A DNA stretch of 64,000 bases from Cellulosimicrobium marinum (lineage in GTDB: Bacteria > Actinomycetota > Actinomycetes > Actinomycetales > Cellulomonadaceae). Made by a program: the position numbers and the translations under genes. Below are positions 49,235 to 56,557 of the stretch, one piece after another; position 1 is the first letter of the stretch, and each line of letters begins with the position of its first letter. Where the stretch lies: positions 248,001 to 312,000 of the forward strand of contig NZ_JAJBZH010000004.1 in assembly GCF_020551945.1 (NCBI RefSeq), given 5' to 3'. The notes under the pieces were generated by a model. That model worked only from the letters and a program-made list of their open reading frames with translations. It searched no databases and was not told the DNA's origin.

Positions 49235-49734
49235 GCGCGGCGCCGTTCCTCGTGCCCGACGTCGCGGCGGCCCTCGGCGAGCCGGTCGCCGTGGCGGGCG
49301 GCCCGGGCTGGGCGGCGGACGTGGTCGCCGAGACCGCGACCCCCGCGCCGTCGGACGACCCGTTGCGCGAGGACCTGGAGCCGACCGACGTCTCGCCCGG
49401 CCTCGCGGGGTTCCTCGCGATCTTCGCGGTGGCGCTCGCGGCGGTCGGCCTGTTCTTCGCGCTGTCGCGGCAGCTGCGGCGCATGCGCCACAACGCGGAG
49501 GTGCGCGGCATCCCCCTGGACGACGCACGGCGCCCGGGCGCCGCGGTGCGTCCGGGCGGCGCTGCCGAAGGCCCCGCGACCGGGGGCGTGCCCGACGGCG
49601 CGGGCTCGCCCGACGGCGCCGGCTCGTCCGACAGCACGGGGTCGCCCGACGGCGGGGCGTCGCCCGGCGCGCCGGGTGCGGCGGGTGGGTCGGGGTCGGC
49701 CGGCGAGGCCGGGCCGACCGACGACGGTCGCTGA
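49231..49734 (+). CDS. Small single-pass membrane protein downstream of mca
   Basis: The protein has 167 residues. One membrane helix at about 56-78 (GLAGFLAIFAVALAAVGLFFAL) is followed by a basic stop and then a low-complexity Gly/Ser/Pro/Asp tail with repeated GSPDG units. I recognise no enzyme motif. The start overlaps mca by ATGA and the next gene follows one base after its stop, so it sits inside the mca operon. Similar small proteins often follow mca in related actinobacteria. Confidence 0.75.
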   Translation: MSAAPFLVPDVAAALGEPVAVAGGPGWAADVVAETATPAPSDDPLREDLEPTDVSPGLAGFLAIFAVALAAVGLFFALSRQLRRMRHNAEVRGIPLDDARRPGAAVRPGGAAEGPATGGVPDGAGSPDGAGSSDSTGSPDGGASPGAPGAAGGSGSAGEAGPTDDGR

Positions 49735-49735
49735 C

Positions 49736-50581
49736 GTGCGCGGCGCCGCGGGGTCGCGCACCGAGCAGCCGGGAGCCGGCGAGCCGGTCCGGGTGACGCT
49801 GGGGCAGCTCGAGGTCTCGACCGACCATGCCGCCAACCTCGTCGCCGTCCGCTCGGCGTTCCGCGAGGCCGCGCGCGTGGGCTCGCACCTCCTCGTGCTG
49901 CCCGAGTACGCGGCCGCGTTCGACCCGCGGGGGACGGGCCCGGAGCACGCCGAGCCGCTCGACGGCCCGTTCGTCACGACCCTGCGCCGCCTCTCGCGGG
50001 AGCACGGCGTCGCCGTCGTGGCGGGCACCCTCGTGCCCGACGACGCGTCGGCGAGAGCCGTGAACGCCGTCGTCGCCGTCGACCGGGACGGCGTCCTGGT
50101 GGGCGTGTACCGCAAGGTGCACCTCTACGACGCGTTCGGTCATCGCGAGTCGGACCGGCTCGCCGCGGGCGATCCCGCGGCCGCTCCGCTGGTGCTCACC
50201 GTGGGCGGCCTCCGGTTCGGCGTCCTCACGTGCTACGACCTGCGGTTCCCGGAGAGCGCGCGGCGGGTCGTCGACGCCGGTGCGGACGTCCTCGTCGTGC
50301 CGGCTGCCTGGGCCGCGGGTCCGCTCAAGGAGGACCACTGGCGCACGCTGGCGCGTGCTCGCGCGATCGAGAACACCGCCGTGGTCCTCGCCGTCGGCCA
50401 GGCCGGCACGGGGGTCGTCGGCCGGTCGGTGCTCGTGGGCCCCGACGGGCAGGTCGGCCTCGAGCTGGGCGAGCGTGCCGAACTGCGCAGCGCCGACCTC
50501 GACCCGGCGCCCCTGCGCGAGGCGCGCGAGCTCAACCCCTCGCTCGCGAACCGCCGCTACGCCGTCGTCCCGCGCGACTGA
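49736..50581 (+). CDS. Carbon-nitrogen hydrolase (nitrilase superfamily amidase)
   Basis: The protein has 281 residues. The Glu-Lys-Cys catalytic triad is visible: E57 in LLVLPEYAAAF, K127 in YRKVHLYDAFGHRESD, C166 in LTCYDLRFPESARR. The HLYD and GHRESD details match omega-amidase/Nit-type or deaminated-glutathione amidase-like enzymes; the substrate is not settled. In an operon with mca, a role in thiol-derived amide repair is possible but only inferred. Start GTG 49736; residues before VTLGQLEV are probably unstructured. Confidence 0.88.
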   Translation: MRGAAGSRTEQPGAGEPVRVTLGQLEVSTDHAANLVAVRSAFREAARVGSHLLVLPEYAAAFDPRGTGPEHAEPLDGPFVTTLRRLSREHGVAVVAGTLVPDDASARAVNAVVAVDRDGVLVGVYRKVHLYDAFGHRESDRLAAGDPAAAPLVLTVGGLRFGVLTCYDLRFPESARRVVDAGADVLVVPAAWAAGPLKEDHWRTLARARAIENTAVVLAVGQAGTGVVGRSVLVGPDGQVGLELGERAELRSADLDPAPLREARELNPSLANRRYAVVPRD

Positions 50582-50652
50582 GCCCGGGCGCCGCGAGGAG
50601 CCGCGGCGAGGGACCAGGAGACCGGGGTGACGCGACCACGCGAGGTGGCGGG

Positions 50653-50825
50653 CGTCGGCTGCGGCCGCTGTTGCCCCAGACCGTCGTGAGGCCACCGCGA
50701 GGCCGGGCGTACGTCGGCTGCGGTTGCTTTGCCCCAGACCGGGTGAGGCCATCGCGAGGCCGGGCGGGCGTCGGCTGCGGCTGCTGGTGCCGACGACCGT
50801 GGCGAGGTCACCGCGAGGGGCGGGT
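50653..50825. repeat. Degenerate tandem repeat, about 57-59 bp, three copies
   Basis: Units beginning CGTCGGCTGCGG start at 50653, 50712 and 50769. Within each follow GCCCCAGACCG-like and GAGG-CCACCGCGAGG elements with 10-25% differences. It fills much of the 362-bp convergent gap 50582-50943, which has no gene; the remainder (50826-50943) shows nothing clear. Confidence 0.8.
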
Positions 50826-50943
50826 CGGGCGTGGGGGCGCGGGTCGTGGTCGGGTCTGGCGGGAGCCCGCGAGGGACGAGCGGGCGGATGGTAGACCCGC
50901 GCCCCCACGCCCGGTCCGCACCGTCCCGGCTGTCAGCCGCGAC

Positions 50944-51741
50944 CTACCTCGCGGCGACGGCCGCCAGGGTGATCGCGACGAAGTGGCAGACGAAGCCGAC
51001 GACGGTGAGCACGTGGAAGATCTCGTGGAAGCCGAACCAGCGCGGGCTGGGGTTGGGCTTCTTGAGGCCGTAGACGACGGCCCCTGCGGTGTAGGCGAGC
51101 CCGCCTGCGGCGACGAGCCAGACGATGGCGGGTCCGTTGGTCGTGGTCCAGAACTGGGGCATGTAGCCGACGGCGACCCAGCCGAGCGCGACGTAGATGG
51201 GGACGTAGACCCAGCGGGGTGCGTCGAGCCAGAGGATGCGCGCGAGGAGGCCGAGGAGGGCGCCGCTCCACACGATGACGAGCAGGACGGTGGCGGTGCG
51301 CTGGGGCAGGAGGAGGACGGCGAGGGGGGTGTAGGTCCCGGCGATGATGAGGAAGATGTTCGAGTGGTCGGCGCGGCGCAGGATGCCGGCGACGCGGGGT
51401 GACCAGGTGCCGCGGTGGTAGACGGCGCTGGTGCCGAACAGCAGGCAGGCGCTGAGGCCGAAGATGGCGCAGGAGACCTTGCCCGCGACGGGGGGTGCGA
51501 GGACGACGAGCACGATGCTGGCGGCGAGGACGAGGGGGAAGGTCCCGGCGTGGATCCAGCCGCGGAGTCGGGGCTTGACGGCGTCGGCGACGTGGGCGAC
51601 GGCGTCGGTGACGGTGTCGCGGACGGTGTCGAGGGGATTCTCGGGCGGTGCGGCGGCGGTGTCGGGCCCGGTGGGCCGTCCGCTGTCGGGGGACGTGCGG
51701 TGTCCGTGTGCGGGGTCGCGGTCGGACGTCGCTCGTGGCAC
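50944..51741 (-). CDS. Hemolysin III family (PAQR-type) membrane protein
   Basis: The protein has 265 residues. A 55-residue polar cytoplasmic end precedes seven membrane helices. The HlyIII/PAQR metal motif residues are present: SAVYHRGTWS (Ser-x3-His), ADHSNIFLIIAGTYTP (Asp-His), and GFHEIFHVLTVVGFVCHF (HExxH-like histidines). Likely a zinc-dependent membrane hydrolase by PAQR analogy. Start GTG 51741 with GAGGAG upstream. It is divergent from the isoprenyl transferase gene and shares a large palindrome with it. Confidence 0.88.
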   Translation of the reverse strand: MPRATSDRDPAHGHRTSPDSGRPTGPDTAAAPPENPLDTVRDTVTDAVAHVADAVKPRLRGWIHAGTFPLVLAASIVLVVLAPPVAGKVSCAIFGLSACLLFGTSAVYHRGTWSPRVAGILRRADHSNIFLIIAGTYTPLAVLLLPQRTATVLLVIVWSGALLGLLARILWLDAPRWVYVPIYVALGWVAVGYMPQFWTTTNGPAIVWLVAAGGLAYTAGAVVYGLKKPNPSPRWFGFHEIFHVLTVVGFVCHFVAITLAAVAAR

Positions 51742-51807
51742 CGGGTGCTCCTCGGTCTCGGTCGGTTCGTGCGTGTCGTGCAGGTCGGTGCGGGTGCTCC
51801 GCGACCG

Positions 51808-51840
51808 ACCTACGCCATCGTAAGTTACGCAAGCGTAGGT
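51808..51840. promoter_or_regulatory. 33-bp nested palindrome between hemolysin III and isoprenyl transferase genes
   Basis: Outer arms ACCTACGC (51808-51815) and GCGTAGGT (51833-51840), inner arms CGTAA (51819-51823) and TTACG (51825-51829), around a single G. It is the only AT-richer spot in the 332-bp divergent gap 51742-52073, 66 bp upstream of the hemolysin III start. A TetR- or MarR-type operator is likely, but no cognate regulator gene adjoins. Confidence 0.7.
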
Positions 51841-52029
51841 TCGCGACGGTGCCGTGGCGCCGTCGTGTGAAGATCCTGGGCAGGGCCCCACGGGCCGGCG
51901 CCCAGGACGGCTCCCCGGTTGCGGCGGGCGGTACCGTGTGGCAGGCCGGTGCGCCGGCGTCCGTGCGGCGCCGACCTGCACCGGAGCGCCTGCGCACCCT
52001 GCCGTCCGGCCACCCGCCGGGCCCGTCGA

Positions 52030-52061
52030 GACCACCGCCAGACCACCGCCAGACCACCGCC
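52030..52061. repeat. 11-bp tandem repeat before the isoprenyl transferase gene
   Basis: GACCACCGCCA occurs three times in succession (third copy lacks its last base) and ends 12 bp before the GTG start. Confidence 0.85.
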
Positions 52062-52073
52062 GAGGACACCGTC

Positions 52074-52835
52074 GTGCGACTGCCCCACCCCCTCTACCGA
52101 CTCTACGAGCGTCGTGTCGCCGCGTCGCTCCCGCGCGAGGGTCTGCCCCGGCACGTGGGGGTGATCCTCGACGGCAACCGGCGCTGGGCCCGGTCGTTCG
52201 GGGAGACGGCGGCGACGGGTCACCGTCGCGGCGCGGACAAGATCGACGCGTTCCTGGGGTGGAGCGAGGACCTGGGCATCGAGGTCGTGACGCTGTGGAT
52301 GCTCTCCACCGACAACCTCTCGCGCTCGCGCGAGGAGCTGTCCGCGCTGCTCGACATCATCGAGGACGCGGTGAGCGACCTCGCGTCGACGGGCCGCTGG
52401 CGTCTGCGGGTCATGGGGCGGCTCGACCTGCTGCCGGAGCGGCTGGCGGGTGCGTTGCGGGAGGCGCAGCAGCGCACGGCGGGGGTCGACGGCCTCCAGG
52501 TCAACGTGGCGATCGGCTACGGCGGTCGCCACGAGATCGCGGACGCGGTGCGCTCCTACCTGCGCCAGCAGGCGGACGAGGGGGCCCGCCTGGAGGACCT
52601 CGCGGAGAACCTCGACGTGGAGCACATCGAGGAGCACCTGTACACGAAGGGCCAGCCGGACCCGGAGCTCGTCATCCGCACGTCGGGCGAGCAGCGCCTG
52701 GGCGGGTTCCTGCTGTGGCAGAGCGCGCACTCGGAGTTCTACTTCTGCGAGGCGTACTGGCCGGACTTCCGTCGCGTCGACTACCTGCGCGCGCTGCGCG
52801 CCTACTCCCAGCGCGAACGACGCCTCGGTCGCTGA
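52074..52835 (+). CDS. uppS: Isoprenyl (polyprenyl) transferase, UppS-like
   Basis: The protein has 253 residues, a cis-prenyltransferase. Family markers are HVGVILDGNRRWAR with catalytic Asp at about 33, LWMLSTDNLSRSREEL, the VAIGYGGRHEI segment, and IRTSGEQRLGGFLLWQSAHSEFYF near the end. It makes long or medium cis-polyprenyl diphosphates for cell-wall lipid carriers. Actinobacteria often have two; which chain length this one makes cannot be told. Start GTG 52074 with GAGGA upstream. Confidence 0.93.
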   Translation: MRLPHPLYRLYERRVAASLPREGLPRHVGVILDGNRRWARSFGETAATGHRRGADKIDAFLGWSEDLGIEVVTLWMLSTDNLSRSREELSALLDIIEDAVSDLASTGRWRLRVMGRLDLLPERLAGALREAQQRTAGVDGLQVNVAIGYGGRHEIADAVRSYLRQQADEGARLEDLAENLDVEHIEEHLYTKGQPDPELVIRTSGEQRLGGFLLWQSAHSEFYFCEAYWPDFRRVDYLRALRAYSQRERRLGR

Positions 52836-52902
52836 CCCCCGCCGGTAGGGTCGGTGCACGGGCATCGACCGGCGGCCGGCCGGTGTGCCGATCGGAGGGG
52901 TC

Positions 52903-53466
52903 ATGGACGACACGGTGCGGGGTGCCGGGAGCCCGCGCCTCGCCGTCGAGACGTGGGAGTCGTTGTTCCGCGCGCAGGTCGCGCTCATGCGCCGCCTGCA
53001 GGCCGACCCGGTCTGGGACGAGCTGACGATGCGCGAGTACGACGTGCTGTTCTCCCTGACGAAGGGCCCGGTCGCCGGGATGCGGCTGCGCGACCTGAAC
53101 GCCCTGATCCTGCTCAGTCAGCCGTCGCTCAGCCGGATGGTCGAGCGGCTGGAACGCCGCGGTCTCGTCACGCGCACCACGGACCCGGACGACGCGCGCG
53201 GCACGCTGGTGCGTCTCACGGAGGCGGGCGGGGACGTGCAGCGCCGGATCGGGCGGGCGCACGCCCGGGCGATCGCGACGTACGTGGGCGGGGCGCTCGA
53301 CGACGACGACCTCGCCGTGCTCGGTGACCTCCTGGAACGGTTGCGTGCCACGCAGGCCGCCATCCCCCCGGTCGCGGCACGGCGGACGGACCGGCCTGGT
53401 GGTGTGGCGCGAAACACGGCACCGGAGCCCGCTCCCCGCCCGGCCGCACCGGGCCCGCCTGCCTAG
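52903..53466 (+). CDS. MarR family transcriptional regulator
   Basis: The protein has 187 residues. The winged helix is at about 40-110: MREYDVLFSLTKGPVAGMRLRDLNALILLSQPSLSRMVERLERRGLVTR, then a wing with TDPDDARGTLV. The final 40 residues are Pro/Arg/Ala-rich and disordered. Start ATG 52903 has GGAGG only 4 bases away; GTG 52885 is the alternative without a site. The glycerate kinase gene starts 9 bp after its stop, so the two may be co-transcribed. Confidence 0.9.
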   Translation: MDDTVRGAGSPRLAVETWESLFRAQVALMRRLQADPVWDELTMREYDVLFSLTKGPVAGMRLRDLNALILLSQPSLSRMVERLERRGLVTRTTDPDDARGTLVRLTEAGGDVQRRIGRAHARAIATYVGGALDDDDLAVLGDLLERLRATQAAIPPVAARRTDRPGGVARNTAPEPAPRPAAPGPPA

Positions 53467-53475
53467 AATCGCGGC

Positions 53476-54681
53476 GTGTCCTCAGCGCCGAGCACCGACC
53501 CGTCCCTGACCGCCGCGCACGCCGAGCGCCGGCTGCGCGTCGTCGTCGCGCCCGACTCGTTCAAGGGCAGCCTGAGCGCCGCCGAGGTGGCGCACGCCGT
53601 CGCCGCGGGTGTGCGCGACGTCGTCCCGGACGCCCGGGTCGCCGAACTGCCGATGGCCGACGGCGGTGAGGGCACGCTGGACGCGCTCCTCGCCGTGTGG
53701 GGGGTCCCCGCGCGGGAGGTGGCGACGGTCGACGCGATCGGACGTCCGCGCACGGCCCGGTTCGGCGTCTCGCGCGACGGTCGCCTGGGCGTCGTGGAGC
53801 TCGCGGAGGCGAGCGGTCTGCCGCAGGTGAGCGACGTCGCGCTCCAGCCTCTGCACGCGCACACGCTCGGGACGGGCGCCGCCGCGGCGGCCGTGCTCGA
53901 CGCGGGCGTCGAGGAGGTCGTGGTGTGCCTCGGCGGGTCGGCGTCGACGGACGGCGGCGCGGGGGTGCTCACCGGCCTGGGGGCGCGGCTGCTCGACGCG
54001 GACGGGGCGCAGGTGCCCGACGGCGGGGAGGGGCTCGCGCAGGTCGCGCGCCTCGACCTGTCGGGCCTGCACCCGCGGGCCCGCGCGGTGCGGTGGCGCC
54101 TCGCGGTCGACGTGACGAACCCGCTCCACGGCGAGCGCGGGGCGGCGCACGTGTTCGGGCCGCAGAAGGGTGCGAGGCCGGCCGACGTCGCGTTCCTCGA
54201 CGACGCGCTGCGCCGGTGGGCGGGAGTGCTCGCACCGGTGGCCGGGCAGGACGTCTCGGGTCTCCCGGGCGCCGGCGCGGCCGGGGGCGTGCCCGCGGCG
54301 ATGGTGGGGGTGCTGGGCGCGGAGCTCGAGCCCGGTGCGCGGCTCGTCGCGGAGGCGATCGGCCTGCCGGGCGCGATCGCGGAGGCGGACCTCGTGGTGA
54401 CGGGCGAGGGGTCGTTCGACTCCCAGTCGGTCAACGGGAAGGTCGCGGACGCGATCGGCGCCCTGGCGGCCGAGACGCCGGGCCGGCCGCCCGTCGTCGT
54501 GCTCGCGGGGCGTGTGCTGCTCCCGGCCGACCAGGCGCGCGCGGCGGGGATCGCCGCGGCGTTCAGCATCGCCCCGGGCCCCATCGCGCTCGACGAGCTG
54601 CTCGACCGCACCGCGTCACGGCTCACTGACCTCGCCGCGACGGTGACGAGCCTCGTCCTCGCGTCGCGACCCACCCGCTGA
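53476..54681 (+). CDS. Glycerate kinase (GK family, GlxK/GarK type)
   Basis: The protein has 401 residues. It phosphorylates glycerate, usually to 2-phosphoglycerate in this family. Diagnostic segments: RVVVAPDSFKGSLSAAEVAHA near 20-40, LPMADGGEGTLDAL, VVCLGGSASTDGGAGVLTGLGARLLD, and VTGEGSFDSQSVNGKV near 308-323. Start GTG 53476. The gene ends with ACC CGC TGA, the stop being in the left arm of the hairpin 54675-54739. Confidence 0.92.
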   Translation: MSSAPSTDPSLTAAHAERRLRVVVAPDSFKGSLSAAEVAHAVAAGVRDVVPDARVAELPMADGGEGTLDALLAVWGVPAREVATVDAIGRPRTARFGVSRDGRLGVVELAEASGLPQVSDVALQPLHAHTLGTGAAAAAVLDAGVEEVVVCLGGSASTDGGAGVLTGLGARLLDADGAQVPDGGEGLAQVARLDLSGLHPRARAVRWRLAVDVTNPLHGERGAAHVFGPQKGARPADVAFLDDALRRWAGVLAPVAGQDVSGLPGAGAAGGVPAAMVGVLGAELEPGARLVAEAIGLPGAIAEADLVVTGEGSFDSQSVNGKVADAIGALAAETPGRPPVVVLAGRVLLPADQARAAGIAAAFSIAPGPIALDELLDRTASRLTDLAATVTSLVLASRPTR

Positions 54682-54739
54682 GTGCGGGGTATTCGTCGCC
54701 GCGGAGGGCCAAGGACGACGAATACCCCGCACTCAGCGG
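54675..54739. terminator. Long perfect hairpin over glycerate kinase stop and ridA 3' end
   Basis: Left arm 54675-54698 and right arm 54716-54739 are perfectly complementary over 24 bp (CCGCTGAGTGCGGGGTATTC and on), with a 17-base loop. The left arm supplies the TGA of glycerate kinase (54679-54681). The right arm interrupts the end of ridA on the minus strand without giving it an in-frame stop. It shares the CGCTGAGTGCGGGG core with the hairpin at 34508. Confidence 0.88.
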
Positions 54740-54740
54740 C

Positions 54741-55154
54741 GGACGGTCCGTCCGTGATGGCGAACGCGTCGATCTCGACGAGCATCTCCTCGCGGGGCAG
54801 GCCCGTGAAGACGGTCGTGCGGCTCGGCAGGACGCCCTTCGTCGTGTGCGCGGAGACGAACTCGCCGTAGGCGTCGTTCATGATCGGGAAGTCCTCGCGC
54901 TTCGTGAGGTAGACGCGCAGCATGACGACGTCGTCGAACGTCGCGCCCGCGGCCTCGACGATCGCCTTGACGTTCTCCAGCGTGCGGGTGGTCTGGGCGG
55001 CGACGTCGCCGGGGTACAGGTACTCGCTCGTGGCGGGGTCGACGGGGCCCTGGCCCGAGACCTGGACGAACGGGCCCTTGCGCACGCCCTGGTGGAACGT
55101 GTGCGCGGGCGCCGGGGCGTTCGGGGTCGAGACGGCGGTCTTGTCGGTGCTCAT
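54741..55154 (-). CDS. ridA: RidA family enamine/imine deaminase, without stop codon before the hairpin
   Basis: The first 135 residues form a full RidA (YjgF/YER057c) domain: FVQVSGQGPVDP, the VMLRVYLTKREDFPIMNDAYGEFV stretch (read in parts), and PSRTTVFTGLPREEMLVEIDAFAITD with the conserved Arg (residue 112) that binds the substrate carboxylate. RidA destroys reactive 2-aminoacrylate made by PLP enzymes. It lies 41 bp after the D-serine-dehydratase-like gene, which fits. The given end is where the hairpin begins. The frame itself stays open, through the hairpin and antisense to glycerate kinase, as far as 53463, so no stop follows the domain. Confidence 0.85.
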
Positions 55155-55195
55155 GGGGTCCTTCCGGATCGGTTTCTCGTGGTGCGTCAGGTGGG

Positions 55196-56557
55196 TCAGA
55201 AGTCGGTCGTGACGAGGTCCACGACCTCGTCGCCGCGCACGACGGCGGCGACGTGCCACCGGTCGAGCGTCGTGCAGGGGTGGGAGATGCCGAACCCGAC
55301 GACGTCGCCCGGCCGGACCTGCGCCGTCGCCGGGGAGTCGGGGGAGGGGTCGAGCGTGAGGTAGAGGTGCTGGTCGTTGAGCGCGGTCACCTGCGCCCCG
55401 GCGAGCTCGCGCGGGGGCCGCAGCGCGCCGTCGTCCCCCAGGGTCCGCAGCGCGAGCGCGACGGGCAGGTCGATGTCGAACGACACGTCGCGCCGCCCGA
55501 CGCCGCAGATCACCAGTCCCGGCTCCGGGACCGACAGCACCTGCCCCCAGACGGTCGCCGCGGCGTGCATGGGCGCACCGCCCGGCACCCGGTCCCACGG
55601 GTCCATGCGGGCGCAGAACCCGTGGTCGTGGGTGAGGTACGCGCCGGAGCGCACGACGACGCGCACCTGCGGGTCGACGTCGGCGCCGCCGGTCTCCTCG
55701 GGGGTCAGCGGCCCGGGGAGCTCGGCGAGCACCAGGTCGAGGAACGAGCTGCCGCCCGCGGAGAGCACGAGGGGCTCGCGGACCCCGGCGACCCCGGCGC
55801 GCACGAACGCGGCCCCGACGTGGCGCAGGTGGCGGCACCAGGCGGCGACGGTGTCGAGCTCGGCGGCGCTCGTGCCGCCCGCCGCCGACCCCTCGTAGCC
55901 GGCCGCGCCGAGCAGGCGCAGGCCCGACGCGTCGACCGCGCGCGCCAGGTCGAGCGCCTCGACCTCGGTGCGCACCCCCGTCCGCCCGCCCGGCACGCCG
56001 ACCTCGACGAGGACGCCGAGACGGGACCGGACCTCGGCGGGCGCGTCCGCGAACGCGCGGACCACGAGGTCGACGCCGCGCGTCGAGTCGACGTACAGCC
56101 ACGCCTCGAAGGACGCGGAGGACTCCAGCGCGCCGCGCAGCCACGCGAGCTCGCGCGGGTCCACGAGCTCGTTCGCGAGGAACACGCGCTCGGCGCCCCA
56201 GTCGTGCACCGTGCGGAGCTGGCCCGGGGTCGCGACCGTCGCACCCCAGGCGCCCGCCGCGACCTGACGCGCGTACAGGCCGCGCGACATCGCGGTCTTC
56301 ACGTGGGGGGCGTGCTCCACGCCGCGCTCCGCGCACAGCCGCGCCATGAGGGACACGTTGTGGTCCAGGGCGTCGTCGTCGAGGGTGAGCAGCGGCCACG
56401 AGAACAGGTCGTCCGTGATCCGGGGGGCGCCGTCCGTGCGGTCGAGGACGTCGGCGACGGTCGCGGGGGCGTCGAGGCGCAGGCCCTTCGTCCGGGGCCC
56501 GACGACGTCGCCCGCCCACGCGCGCAGCTCGCCGGGCTCGGGGGTCGGGTCGGTCAT
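55196..56557 (-). CDS. D-serine dehydratase-like PLP enzyme (fold type III amino acid deaminase)
   Basis: The protein has 453 residues. The alanine-racemase-like N-terminal barrel has PLP Lys K87 in APHVKTAMS. The C-terminal domain carries GISHPCTTLDRW near 430: the His-x-Cys pair is the zinc site of eukaryotic-type D-serine dehydratase, whereas D-threonine aldolases have His-x-Asp. It would therefore dehydrate D-serine or D-threonine, giving an enamine that RidA, the next gene, removes. Start ATG 56557 overlaps the D-aminoacylase stop (ATGA). The activity and substrate are inferred from motifs and context. Confidence 0.85.
   Translation of the reverse strand: MTDPTPEPGELRAWAGDVVGPRTKGLRLDAPATVADVLDRTDGAPRITDDLFSWPLLTLDDDALDHNVSLMARLCAERGVEHAPHVKTAMSRGLYARQVAAGAWGATVATPGQLRTVHDWGAERVFLANELVDPRELAWLRGALESSASFEAWLYVDSTRGVDLVVRAFADAPAEVRSRLGVLVEVGVPGGRTGVRTEVEALDLARAVDASGLRLLGAAGYEGSAAGGTSAAELDTVAAWCRHLRHVGAAFVRAGVAGVREPLVLSAGGSSFLDLVLAELPGPLTPEETGGADVDPQVRVVVRSGAYLTHDHGFCARMDPWDRVPGGAPMHAAATVWGQVLSVPEPGLVICGVGRRDVSFDIDLPVALALRTLGDDGALRPPRELAGAQVTALNDQHLYLTLDPSPDSPATAQVRPGDVVGFGISHPCTTLDRWHVAAVVRGDEVVDLVTTDF

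Noticed and set aside
53463-54740. A true long C-terminal extension of RidA antisense to glycerate kinase
   Set aside because: The extension is low-complexity Ser/Ala/Pro/Arg sequence as expected for the shadow of a real gene. I report the missing stop instead of calling a 563-residue protein.
54682-54870. Small rightward ORF beginning in the hairpin after glycerate kinase
   Set aside because: It is antisense to the ridA end and arises from the hairpin sequence; no ribosome site or conserved feature.
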